NCBI GenBank assembly: GCA_002314055.1 | Contig: DCBP01000079.1 | Coordinates: forward strand, 1 to 33,756 | DNA: 33,756 nt | DNA from: Prevotella sp. UBA1104 | Lineage (GTDB): Bacteria > Bacteroidota > Bacteroidia > Bacteroidales > Bacteroidaceae | Direction of reading: 5' to 3' | Part shown: positions 7,619-15,826 of the stretch, piece after piece | Position numbering within the stretch: the stretch's first letter is position 1 | Layout: each line of letters opens with the position of its first letter | Made by a program: the position numbers and the translations under genes | Notes under the pieces: generated by a model | The model's input: the letters and a program-made list of their open reading frames with translations, nothing else | Database searches by the model: none | What the model was told of the DNA's origin: nothing

Positions 7619-8380
7619 TTATATTTCCACCGTTTCTCCGTCATAAGCAAGTTCTATACCATCGGGTAGTATCTTGTTCACCTCAGTGTGAAGACCGATA
7701 TCATGACACATATGAGTAAAGAAAACACGCTTAGCACTTGTTCTGCCGGCAAAGGCGAGAGCCTCGTCAACGAGCATGTGGGAGTGATGCTCCTTGGTGA
7801 AGCGCAGAGCATTCACCACAAGCACATCGATATCTTGCAACAAGCTAATCTCCTCTTCGGGAATAGTCTTCATGTCTGTGATATAAGCCAACTTGCCTAT
7901 CTTAAAGCCAAGTATAGGCAGTTTATCATGCATCACTCTGAACGGAACAACACTCAGGTCATTAATATGTAACTCTTGATGAGGATTCAGCTGATGCAAC
8001 TTAATCTTTGGCACACCAGGGTAAAGATGCTCGGCAAAGCAGTATGGAACGGTCTGCCGCAAACTCTTTTCTGATATCGGGTCGGCATACACGTCGATAT
8101 CGCCGAACACACAGAAAGGACGCAGGTCGTCCACTCCCCCCACGTGGTCGTAGTGGGAATGGGTGATAAGCATTGCGTCAATCTTGCGAAACTCCTGATT
8201 CAGCATCTGCTCGCGGAAGTCAGGACCGCAGTCTATTACGATTCGCGTCTTTTTAGTTTCCACCATAGCCGAGCAGCGCAACCGCTTGTCGTGCGGGTCG
8301 TTGCTTTGGCAAACCTTGCAGTGACAGCCTATGGTAGGCACGCCGACCGATGTTCCTGTACCGAGAAAAGTTAGTTTCAT
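7619..8380 (-). CDS. MBL-fold metallo-hydrolase (PhnP/RNase Z-like)
   Basis: A 253-residue metallo-beta-lactamase-fold enzyme. The metal motif HSHYDH gives His74, His76, Asp78 and His79. Further ligands lie in PFRVMHDK and FFTHMCHD. The N-terminal GCHCKVC (Cys19, Cys21, Cys24) is the zinc-binding insertion typical of PhnP-like cyclic phosphodiesterases. The family hydrolyses phosphodiester bonds, often of ribosyl 1,2-cyclic phosphates; the true substrate here is unknown because there is no phn gene nearby. The ATG abuts the murB stop codon with no spacer, so the two are almost certainly co-transcribed and translationally linked. Confidence 0.85.
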   Translation of the reverse strand: MKLTFLGTGTSVGVPTIGCHCKVCQSNDPHDKRLRCSAMVETKKTRIVIDCGPDFREQMLNQEFRKIDAMLITHSHYDHVGGVDDLRPFCVFGDIDVYADPISEKSLRQTVPYCFAEHLYPGVPKIKLHQLNPHQELHINDLSVVPFRVMHDKLPILGFKIGKLAYITDMKTIPEEEISLLQDIDVLVVNALRFTKEHHSHMLVDEALAFAGRTSAKRVFFTHMCHDIGLHTEVNKILPDGIELAYDGETVEI

Positions 8381-9394
8381 TTAAATGATGTTTACTTCCG
8401 GATGAATGTCAATACCAAATTTCTCCTTTACATCCTTGCGTATCATTTCGCAAAGGTTCACTATGTCCTGTCCCGTAGCTCCGCCTTTGTTAACGAGCAC
8501 CAGAGCCTGTTTTGAGTGAACTCCAGCCTTACCCACGGTCTTTCCCTTCCAACCGCATTTGTCAATCATCCATCCGGCAGGGATTTTCTCGTGTTTCTCG
8601 TCAATCTCATAGTGCGGCATGTCTGGGTATTCGGCAAACAACTCGTTGAATTTATCCATGCTCACGATAGGGTTCATGAAGAAACTTCCGGCATTTCCCT
8701 CTACCTTCGGGTCTGGCAGTTTAGCGTTGCGTATATCAATTATCGCCTGTCGGAGCTGCTCTGCCGTAGGGTGTTCGATACCTTTCTTGTCGAGTTCGGT
8801 ACGTATGTTGCCATAGTCGAGATGCGAATTGAAAATGGTGGACAGACGGTAAGTAACGTAGGTTATCAGATATTTATTCTTCCAGTCGTGCTTAAACTTG
8901 CTGTCGCGGTAGGCATATTCACAGTCCTCGTTGGTAAAGTAGCATGATTTGCCTGTAGAAATCTCCACAGCCTCCACCTTATATATAATGTCTTTCACTT
9001 CAGCGCCGTAAGCCCCGATATTCTGTACGGCACTTGCGCCAACTTCGCCAGGAATGAGCGAGAGGTTCTCCATGCCGTGCCAGCCGTGTGCCACGCAATG
9101 TGCTACCACATCATCCCATATCTCTCCACTGCCACATCTTACGAGCACTCCTCCGTCGATAAACGTGGAGCTGATGCCCTTGATGGCAGAGTGGAGCACG
9201 GTACCTTGGAAATCCTTTGTCAGCAACAGATTACTTCCGCCACCGATTAGTAGCAACGGCATGTCGCTGTCGGTCAAGCCTTTTACTGCCTCTTTTGCTT
9301 CGCAAGCTGTGGCATACTCGATATAGCGGCTGCACTTGGCATCGATGCCAAATGTATTGTGCTGTGCCAAACTGTAGTTTCTGAAATCTTTCAC
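8381..9394 (-). CDS. murB: UDP-N-acetylenolpyruvoylglucosamine reductase MurB
   Basis: A 337-residue FAD enzyme that reduces UDP-GlcNAc-enolpyruvate to UDP-MurNAc in peptidoglycan synthesis. The FAD-binding segment is LLIGGGSNLLLT, followed by SLIPGEVGASAVQNIGAYG, the type I loop YRDSKFK, the catalytic Ser region GNAGSFFMNP and the C-terminal Glu in HPEVNII. Length matches the type I (E. coli-like) form. The start is GTG at 9394, chosen because MKDFRNYSLAQHNTFGI is the conserved N-terminus and no nearby ATG fits. It is joined directly to the downstream MBL gene. Confidence 0.96.
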   Translation of the reverse strand: MKDFRNYSLAQHNTFGIDAKCSRYIEYATACEAKEAVKGLTDSDMPLLLIGGGSNLLLTKDFQGTVLHSAIKGISSTFIDGGVLVRCGSGEIWDDVVAHCVAHGWHGMENLSLIPGEVGASAVQNIGAYGAEVKDIIYKVEAVEISTGKSCYFTNEDCEYAYRDSKFKHDWKNKYLITYVTYRLSTIFNSHLDYGNIRTELDKKGIEHPTAEQLRQAIIDIRNAKLPDPKVEGNAGSFFMNPIVSMDKFNELFAEYPDMPHYEIDEKHEKIPAGWMIDKCGWKGKTVGKAGVHSKQALVLVNKGGATGQDIVNLCEMIRKDVKEKFGIDIHPEVNII

Positions 9395-9434
9395 TTTCTT
9401 GTTCTTTTTTTGTTAATGAAAATATTATCCTGAA

Positions 9435-9502
9435 AAATCCAAAAGACTCCTGTCGGCAAGACATCTGCGTGTATGTTGCCGGTGTCAGCCGATAGGAGTC
9501 TT
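9435..9502 (-). terminator. Long-stem terminator after the DUF4348-like gene
   Basis: A 15-bp stem (9443-9457 with 9488-9502, one G-T wobble) encloses about 30 nt. On the minus strand it is followed by a T-rich tract (TTTTGGATTTTT). It lies just past the lipoprotein gene and before murB, so murB probably has its own promoter. Confidence 0.75.
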
Positions 9503-9521
9503 CCATATATTAAATTTCTTG

Positions 9522-10361
9522 TTATTCAGAGAGCTTTGTCAGTTTCCATTCCTTGCCGTGGCGCCTGAACGTGAGTTCCATTTCCATACCGTTGGCGATG
9601 CCGCGCATAACGAAAATCTTCTGGTTGCTCTGCGTATATTTCTGTCCGTACATTATATTGTATATAAATCCAGACGGCAATTCCGGTGCGAAGGCAGGCC
9701 ATGTCTCGGGAGCAATGTCGCCCGTCATAGTGCTGAAGTCGTCGTCGGGATCCGGACCGGAGAAGTGTATAGGATTGTCGAGATGCCGTGTCTGATAAGC
9801 CGAATCAGTGGCAAATTTCTGATAGAAGTTCAGGAACGAGGCGTTGTTGTTCTGATACATAGCCCCGGTGTTCACTTCTACGAGCATCCATTGCCCGTTT
9901 ATGCGGTTGAACACGTACTGTTTCACTTTCTTGCGCTTTAGATAAATCTTTTCCACAACCACATGGTTAATCGACGTATCCTTTACAAGGTTCATCTGTC
10001 GGCGGTTGTCGAAGATGAGCGTATAGTAGCCCTGGTTCATGAAGAAGTGTTCCATCTTCCATTGCCCCTTGTTCAGCATCTTCTCCGTTTTACCGTTTAC
10101 CACTTTCAGTGGAAACTGTATTCTCTTCATCTGTAGCTTTTTGTTTGCTGCAAAATTGAAGATGAAATCGTCAAACAGTTCGTCGGCAGCCTTTGGCATC
10201 GGTTGTTCTGATATAAGCTGTTCCAATGTGTCGGCAGCCGCAGTGTCGGTGGAATCGATCATGGCAGAATCGGCTCCTGATGCTTTCTTGTCGCTGCATC
10301 CAGTTGTTGTCCACATCATCAGTGTAAATGCTATGACAACAAATAAAAATCCTTTTTTCAT
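9522..10361 (-). CDS. DUF4348-like lipoprotein
   Basis: A protein of about 279 residues starting at the ATG at 10361. A TTG four codons upstream extends the frame, but it would put MYEK in front of a normal signal peptide. The leader MKKGFLFVVIAFTLMMWTTTGC ends in a Cys followed by Ser, so a lipoprotein is likely, although WTTTGC is only a loose lipobox. A Ser/Thr/Ala/Asp-rich linker (about residues 25-50) precedes a globular domain of about 230 residues (ELFDDFIFNFAANKKLQMKRI to KEWKLTKLSE). I recognise this as resembling DUF4348 of Bacteroidetes; no biochemical function is known to me. Confidence 0.75.
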   Translation of the reverse strand: MKKGFLFVVIAFTLMMWTTTGCSDKKASGADSAMIDSTDTAAADTLEQLISEQPMPKAADELFDDFIFNFAANKKLQMKRIQFPLKVVNGKTEKMLNKGQWKMEHFFMNQGYYTLIFDNRRQMNLVKDTSINHVVVEKIYLKRKKVKQYVFNRINGQWMLVEVNTGAMYQNNNASFLNFYQKFATDSAYQTRHLDNPIHFSGPDPDDDFSTMTGDIAPETWPAFAPELPSGFIYNIMYGQKYTQSNQKIFVMRGIANGMEMELTFRRHGKEWKLTKLSE

Positions 10362-10414
10362 TTTCTCATACAAAGAATAAATCTCATGTATCTCTGTTTA
10401 CTCTCAAATTTGCG

Positions 10415-10447
10415 CAAAAGTACATATTTATTTTTATTCTGCACAAA
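10415..10447 (-). promoter_or_regulatory. Promoter of the DUF4348-like gene
   Basis: On the minus strand TTTG (10447-10444) is followed after 21 bases by TACTTTTG (10422-10415), a good -33/-7 pair about 54 bases before the ATG at 10361. Confidence 0.7.
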
Positions 10448-10599
10448 TATTTACAGGAATTTTTCATTTTTGGGCAAAATCATTGAGATAATTCAAAGGG
10501 ATGGAGGTGTAGCGAATGTTTTTTGTAGTTTTTATAAAAAAAAGCAAAGAGATATTTAATGTTTTTTTAATAATATTCTCTTTTGTGTCTTATTCTGCG

Positions 10600-10607
10600 T
10601 ACTTTTG
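10600..10607 (+). promoter_or_regulatory. -7 box of the TonB receptor gene
   Basis: TACTTTTG matches the Bacteroidetes -7 consensus 43 bases before the ATG at 10650. No good TTTG sits 19-21 bases upstream. The box shows that a TTG at 10605 cannot be the translation start. No riboswitch is apparent in 10430-10600, although many BtuB-like receptors in this phylum have one. Confidence 0.6.
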
Positions 10608-10649
10608 CCGAGCCTTAGGGCTTTATTAATATTAATTAAACAAAATTCT

Positions 10650-12758
10650 ATGTACAACAACAAGAAAGCATCGGGCTCGCCAATGAAGTTCAAACACTTC
10701 ACACGGAAGAGATACGCTCTCTTCGCTTGTCTTGGCAAAGAGGTGATAATCGGCACGCTTAGTGTTGCCACCCTATCCCATGCCAAGGCTGACGGCATCA
10801 GCACTAAGCCGATTATGGCAGTAGCTGACAGTCTTGCTACACACAGCGAGATTGCGCTCGACGAAGTGAGAGTCACTGGCTCCCGAGCTCCGCTTACCCG
10901 TGGGCAGGCGGCGAGAATGGTTACTGTACTGGAGCGTGAGGATATTCAAGCCGCCCCGGTGCAAAGTGTTAACGACTTGCTGAAATATGCAGCAAGCGTG
11001 GATGTGCGTCAGCGCGGACCTATAGGAGCCCAGACTGACATCAGCATCCGAGGCGGAAACTATGAACAGATTACGATTCTGCTTAACGGCATCAACATCT
11101 GCGACCCTCAGACGGGACATAATGCCTTTGACTTTCCCGTAGACGTTAGCGATATCGAGCGCATCGAGGTGCTCGAAGGTCCGGCAGGTAGGGTGTTCGG
11201 AACATCATCGTTGCTTGGAGCTATTAACATCGTTACGAAACATCCTACTCATAACAATATTTCTGCTCATGCCGAAGCTGGAAGCTACGGATACTTAAAC
11301 GGTGGCGCAAACGTAGGGCTGACTTCCGGGAAATGGACAAATTCTATTTCCGGAAACTATACACGCTCCGACGGATATAACCGCAATAAGGCTGGAAAAC
11401 TAAACACGGACTTTGAGGGAGCAAAGGCTTTCTATCAAGGGACTTATTCTGATAGCAGTACGAGAGTGAGCTGGCATGCAGGACTGAGCATGCGCGACTT
11501 CGGTTCAAACACTTTTTACGGAACTGGAAGCGACGACCAGTTTGAACATACTTTCAAAAGTTATACGGCGCTGCAGGCTGATACGCGCTGCGGACGGCTG
11601 CATCTCAATCCGTCGGTTTACTGGAACCGCAATATGGACCGCTTTGAATATTTCCGAGGTCTTGACAATATCATTCCAGAAGGTGGCACGTATGGTGTTG
11701 CATACAACTACCACCGAACGGACGTTTATGGCGTGAACCTCAATTCGTATTTCGACTGGGCATGGGGAAGAACTGCCGTGTGTGCCGAATTGAGAAATGA
11801 AGACCTTGTGAGCACTACACTCGGCGAACCGCTTGAAACACCCAAGCATGTACATAAAACAGACCGCAATTATACTAACGGACTGAACCGCACGAATATT
11901 AGTTTCACCCTGGAGCACAACATCTTGCTGGAACGCTTCACTCTATCAGCCGGCATCGTGGCGGTGAAGAACTCGTGGAACCACATGAACATGAGGGTTT
12001 ATCCGGGCATTGACGCAAGTTACCGCATCGGTAACAACGTGAAGCTGTATGCATCATATAACACATCGCTGAGAATGCCTTCGGTAACGGAGCTTTACTA
12101 TTCGGTAGGCGGCCACAAGGCCGACAAGCATCTGAAACCAGAGGAACTGCAGGCTTTTGAGGGGGGAGTGAAATACCTGGGCTCAGGCATCACGGCAAGT
12201 GCAAGCATGTTCTACAACCACTGCAAAAACATGATCGACTGGATTCTTGATACTAACGAGGGAAATGACGCCGTATGGAAATCGGTGAACTTCACCAAGA
12301 TAAATACTCTCGGAGCTGAAATGTCGGCAAGTGCTGACTTCCGACAACTTTTGCCTTCACTGCATTTTCTGAAGTCGCTCAATGTTTCCTACACTTGGAT
12401 GACACAAGACAAGGACGAACCGGCTAATATACAAAGCCGTTCAACTCTGGAATACTTGCGCCATAAATTTGTGGCAAACCTCGAACTGAACATTTGGCGA
12501 CAGCTCGACTTGTCGCTGAAATACCGCTGGCAGAAACGCACTGGCTCATTCACGAGGAAAGACAACGAAGGCAATGCCGTCGTATCACACTATAAGCCAT
12601 ACGGACTCATAGACGCCCGCTTGGCATGGAATGACGAAGGATATAAAGTTTTTGTTGAAGCAAACAATGTATTCAACACAAAATATTATGACTTTGGCAG
12701 TCTGCCGCAACCCGGAACATGGATTATGGCTGGTGCTGCTGTAGACATCAATCTATAA
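10650..12758 (+). CDS. BtuB-like TonB-dependent outer-membrane receptor
   Basis: A 702-residue receptor with a plug and a 22-strand barrel. The N-terminus carries the KRYALFACLGKEVIIGTLSV-type leader seen in many Bacteroidetes receptors. The plug domain spans about residues 60-180 (DEVRVTGSRAP, VQSVNDLLKYAASVDVRQRG, DISIRGGNYEQITILLNGI, IERIEVLEGPAGRVFGTSSLLGAINIVTK). The barrel ends in NNVFNTKYYDFGSLPQPGTW. It probably imports a vitamin, haem or siderophore using TonB energy; the ligand cannot be told from sequence, and no transport partners are adjacent. The final residue is Leu, not the usual Phe. The ATG at 10650 is used because the -7 promoter box overlaps the longer alternative. Confidence 0.9.
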   Translation: MYNNKKASGSPMKFKHFTRKRYALFACLGKEVIIGTLSVATLSHAKADGISTKPIMAVADSLATHSEIALDEVRVTGSRAPLTRGQAARMVTVLEREDIQAAPVQSVNDLLKYAASVDVRQRGPIGAQTDISIRGGNYEQITILLNGINICDPQTGHNAFDFPVDVSDIERIEVLEGPAGRVFGTSSLLGAINIVTKHPTHNNISAHAEAGSYGYLNGGANVGLTSGKWTNSISGNYTRSDGYNRNKAGKLNTDFEGAKAFYQGTYSDSSTRVSWHAGLSMRDFGSNTFYGTGSDDQFEHTFKSYTALQADTRCGRLHLNPSVYWNRNMDRFEYFRGLDNIIPEGGTYGVAYNYHRTDVYGVNLNSYFDWAWGRTAVCAELRNEDLVSTTLGEPLETPKHVHKTDRNYTNGLNRTNISFTLEHNILLERFTLSAGIVAVKNSWNHMNMRVYPGIDASYRIGNNVKLYASYNTSLRMPSVTELYYSVGGHKADKHLKPEELQAFEGGVKYLGSGITASASMFYNHCKNMIDWILDTNEGNDAVWKSVNFTKINTLGAEMSASADFRQLLPSLHFLKSLNVSYTWMTQDKDEPANIQSRSTLEYLRHKFVANLELNIWRQLDLSLKYRWQKRTGSFTRKDNEGNAVVSHYKPYGLIDARLAWNDEGYKVFVEANNVFNTKYYDFGSLPQPGTWIMAGAAVDINL

Positions 12759-12762
12759 TAAT

Positions 12763-12811
12763 ATATGTATATTGGAGCAGACTACCGCTCCAATATACAT
12801 ATTATTTTTAT
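12763..12811 (+). terminator. Terminator of the receptor gene, overlapping the convergent gene
   Basis: A perfect 16-bp stem (12763-12778, 12787-12802) with an 8-nt loop is followed by TATTTTTA. The right arm also encodes the last codons (IICILER) and lies next to the stop of the convergent YiiX-like gene. Confidence 0.85.
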
Positions 12812-13417
12812 TGCCTCACTTCTCGACAAATCACCGGGATTGCTGCCAGGTTCCCCTTCAGGAACTTGCAACCCCTGCCTGGAATAATAATCCTTCCAAT
12901 ATTGGGTTATCTTGCCTGTCTTGTCATGAAAAGACATCGGTATCGGTTTGAAAACAAGTTCGCCACTTTTATAGCGATAAGATTTCTGTACCAGTTCGCT
13001 GCAATAGAAAGCACTGTCGTCGGGCATGAAATTGAAGTCGTATGGCTTACCTAAATATTTCAGAGCCCTCTCTACGGAAAGTGCCACACCGACAGTATCT
13101 TTCAGCCTTGCAGCCAACACCGCCCCCCGCCTCGTCATAAAGCTGTCAATCGGAGTAAGACACACGCCCTTGTGTATCGCCTCGAGAGCATAAGGATGTT
13201 GCCCGATTTTACAAAAGATTGCAACATGATCGATTTTCATCCCTCCTACTCCATTGGTAACATCAGTTATCGGGTTACCCTCGTTCTTCACACAAAACAG
13301 GAGGTCGCCTTCACAAAGTGAATCAATGCCGGCATGCTGCAGATTCTGACACATAGCAGAAAGTGACGCAACGACGAGCAGCATCACAACAGATATTTTC
13401 ACTATAGAATATTTCAT
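12782..13417 (-). CDS. YiiX/YebB-like (NlpC/P60 superfamily) cysteine hydrolase, exported
   Basis: A 211-residue protein with a signal peptide at about residues 1-22. The permuted papain-like pattern is visible: GDLLFC at 37-42, IDHVAIF with His64, then FYCSELVQ with the probable nucleophile Cys139. YiiX-type enzymes are thought to hydrolyse peptide or lipid amide bonds, possibly in the cell wall; the exact reaction is not known for this one. It is transcribed towards the receptor gene, and its last seven codons lie inside that gene's terminator hairpin. Upstream at 13472-13479 a minus-strand TATTTTTG could be its -7 box. Confidence 0.82.
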   Translation of the reverse strand: MKYSIVKISVVMLLVVASLSAMCQNLQHAGIDSLCEGDLLFCVKNEGNPITDVTNGVGGMKIDHVAIFCKIGQHPYALEAIHKGVCLTPIDSFMTRRGAVLAARLKDTVGVALSVERALKYLGKPYDFNFMPDDSAFYCSELVQKSYRYKSGELVFKPIPMSFHDKTGKITQYWKDYYSRQGLQVPEGEPGSNPGDLSRSEAIKIICILER

Positions 13418-13559
13418 AATACTGTCCTTTTGATATTTTCCGGCTAATGTACTACTTTATTACTGAACTGCCAAAAATATTTACTGAAGTTTCTGGGTAG
13501 CCAGTATAATTCATTGTATGGTATTAGATAAAGCAATAAAATATATCCTAATTTTTTTT

Positions 13560-13797
13560 GGTCATTTTACCCTCACACCCTCACCAAATGCCTTGAAAGT
13601 CCCTGTTTATCGGACTTCTGAGGTGTGAGGGATAGTGTGAGGGGTCGATTCCTATCCCTCACACTTTCAACGAAGGTGCAACACTGTTTTTTTTGAACCA
13701 CTATACCTGTAGTGCTAAAGCTATCATTTGGTATCGGTATTTCTATACTGCACTTTTGGTGCAGCATAGAAGCACCTTTGGTGCAACCATTATTGAT
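13560..13797 (+). repeat. Structured intergenic repeat, copy A
   Basis: Bases 13560-13649 match 26492-26581 (reverse strand) at 88 of 90 positions; a second similar block runs from 13727 to about 13797. Internal hairpins: CCCTCACACC (13570-13579) with GGTGTGAGGG (13622-13631), containing AAGTCC/GGACTT (13597-13602, 13612-13617); AGTGTGAGGG (13634-13643) with CCCTCACACT (13656-13665); TTCTAT...ATAGAA (13741-13771) around CTGCAC/GTGCAG; and GCACCTTTGGTGC (13772-13784). There is no ORF and no obvious terminal inverted repeat. It sits upstream of recJ. It may be a MITE-like or REP-like element. Confidence 0.85.
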
Positions 13798-14067
13798 GTT
13801 TCCCTTACTGAAGTTCAGGTGACTTAGTATGCCACTAAATATTCGTGAGATTCAACCAATGCGACAACAACAAAAATAAAATTATCTAAAAAACTTCACT
13901 GCATAACACATATTCAGATTTTTATTCGTAACTTTACACGCTCTTTGACCTGAACACAATATAATAAGGCGGAAAGACATTACTATGAAGAATGCCACTT
14001 GACGCCAGTAAAACTTACTACACTGAAGGGTCAAGACTATCCACGCGGAAATAAAAAAACAATATAA
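13798..14067. other. Leader region of recJ, no gene seen
   Basis: About 270 bases of AT-rich sequence with no convincing ORF. TAACTTTA near 13929 resembles a -7 box with one mismatch; no clear -33 partner was found. Confidence 0.35.
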
Positions 14068-15792
14068 ATGCATTTTAAATGGAAATACGAACCACCTACA
14101 CCAGAACAGAAGAAAGATGCGGAAAGACTGATTGACAAACTTAATATCAGTGCACCACTCGCACTGATAATGGCAAAACGTGGGATTAAGGAAGAAAATG
14201 CAAAAAAGTTCTTCCACCCACAATTGGGCGACCTGCTCGACCCGTTCCTCATGAAGGATATGGACGTGGCTGTTGATCGCCTTAACAACGCTATGGGGCG
14301 CAAGGAACGCATCATGGTGTATGGTGACTACGACGTGGACGGATGCACGGCTGTTGCTCTGGTCTACAAATTCTTACAGCAATACTACTCAAACATCGAC
14401 TACTACATACCAGACCGCTACGACGAGGGATATGGAGTTAGCCGTAAGGGGATTGAATACGCCAAAGAGACCGGCGTAAAACTCATTATCATTCTTGATT
14501 GCGGAATTAAAGCCGTCAAGGAGATAGAATATGCCAAAAGCATTGGCATTGATTTTATCATCTGCGACCACCACGTGCCAGACGACATCATGCCGCCAGC
14601 CACAGCTATTCTTAACCCTAAACGCCCTGACGACAACTACCCGTTCAAACATCTTTGCGGTTGCGGTGTGGGATTCAAACTCATGCAGGCATTTGCTAAG
14701 AACAACGATATCCCGTTTGCAAGGCTCATCCCGTTGCTCGACTTCTGTGCTGTGAGTATCGCGGCAGACATTGTGCCTGTGACCGGAGAAAACAGAATAC
14801 TTGCATACCACGGACTGAAGCAACTGAACCAAAACCCGAATATCGGACTGAAAGCTATTGTGGATATCTGTGGACTGAACGGACGGACTCTCTCGATGAG
14901 CGATATAGTGTTTAAAATCGGACCGAGAATAAACGCTTCGGGAAGAATGGAAAACGGACGGGAAAGCGTTGACTTGCTCGTTGAAAAGGATTTTGCCGTG
15001 GCTCTTAGCGAAGCTAAACATATCAACGAATACAACGAGCAACGAAAAGATATCGACAAACAAATGACCGAGGACGCCAACCTCATCGTGGAACGATTGG
15101 AAAGTCAGCAGAAGCATACAAGTATCGTGCTCTACGACGAGAACTGGAAAAAGGGAGTTATCGGAATTGTCGCATCAAGACTCACGGAAATTTATGTCAG
15201 ACCTACCGTCGTACTTACACGCGACGGCGATCTCGCAACGGGCTCTGCGCGAAGCGTTGCCGGCTTCGACATCTATTCGGCAATAAAAAGCTGCAGAGAC
15301 TTGCTAATGAACTTCGGAGGACACACGTATGCCGCCGGACTGACACTGAAATGGGCCGATGTAAAGGAATTCAGAAGACGCTTTCAGAAATATGTCGACG
15401 AGCATATCTTGCCGGAACATACCGAGGCTACGCTCAATATCGACGCCGTTATCGACTTTAAGGACATTACAAAGAAAATGCACGGCGAACTGAAAAAGTT
15501 CGGTCCTTTCGGGCCGGGCAACCCCAAACCGCTGTTCTGCACAAAAGACGTATACGACTTCGGTACGAGTAAAGTGGTTGGAAGGGAACAGGAACATATA
15601 AAACTGGAACTGGTGGATTCGAAATCCAACAACGTAATGAACGGCATTGCCTTCGGACAAAGTGCATCGGCAAGATACATAAAGTCGAAACGCAGCTTCG
15701 ATATTGCATACACTATTGAAGACAACGTGTTCAAGCATAACGACGTGCAACTGCAGATTGAAGACATCAGACCTTGTGAGGGAAGTTTTTAA
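14068..15792 (+). CDS. recJ: Single-stranded-DNA-specific exonuclease RecJ
   Basis: A 574-residue 5'-3' exonuclease acting in recombination and mismatch/base-excision repair. DHH-family motifs: VYGDYDVDG (Asp87, Asp89, Asp91), IILDCGIK, ICDHHVPDD, and the DHHA1 motif GGHTYAAGLTL. The C-terminal OB-like domain (about 460-574; FGPFGPGNPKPLF, VVGREQEHIKLEL) is present. Length matches the family. A recQ gene starts 34 nt downstream, so nuclease and helicase are probably made together for resection or gap processing. Confidence 0.96.
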   Translation: MHFKWKYEPPTPEQKKDAERLIDKLNISAPLALIMAKRGIKEENAKKFFHPQLGDLLDPFLMKDMDVAVDRLNNAMGRKERIMVYGDYDVDGCTAVALVYKFLQQYYSNIDYYIPDRYDEGYGVSRKGIEYAKETGVKLIIILDCGIKAVKEIEYAKSIGIDFIICDHHVPDDIMPPATAILNPKRPDDNYPFKHLCGCGVGFKLMQAFAKNNDIPFARLIPLLDFCAVSIAADIVPVTGENRILAYHGLKQLNQNPNIGLKAIVDICGLNGRTLSMSDIVFKIGPRINASGRMENGRESVDLLVEKDFAVALSEAKHINEYNEQRKDIDKQMTEDANLIVERLESQQKHTSIVLYDENWKKGVIGIVASRLTEIYVRPTVVLTRDGDLATGSARSVAGFDIYSAIKSCRDLLMNFGGHTYAAGLTLKWADVKEFRRRFQKYVDEHILPEHTEATLNIDAVIDFKDITKKMHGELKKFGPFGPGNPKPLFCTKDVYDFGTSKVVGREQEHIKLELVDSKSNNVMNGIAFGQSASARYIKSKRSFDIAYTIEDNVFKHNDVQLQIEDIRPCEGSF

Positions 15793-15826
15793 ATTATAAT
15801 TCGTTTCAGAACTTATAACAGAAAAA

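Noticed and set aside
10430..10600. Cobalamin riboswitch before the BtuB-like receptor
   Set aside because: No B12-box (GCCACTG-like) or related conserved core is visible.
10605..10649. TTG start extending the TonB receptor by 15 codons
   Set aside because: The TTG is part of the -7 promoter box TACTTTTG at 10600-10607, so it would not be in the mRNA.
13560..13797. CRISPR array or leader
   Set aside because: The repeated GTGTGAGGG words are hairpin arms in both orientations, not regularly spaced direct repeats with unique spacers.
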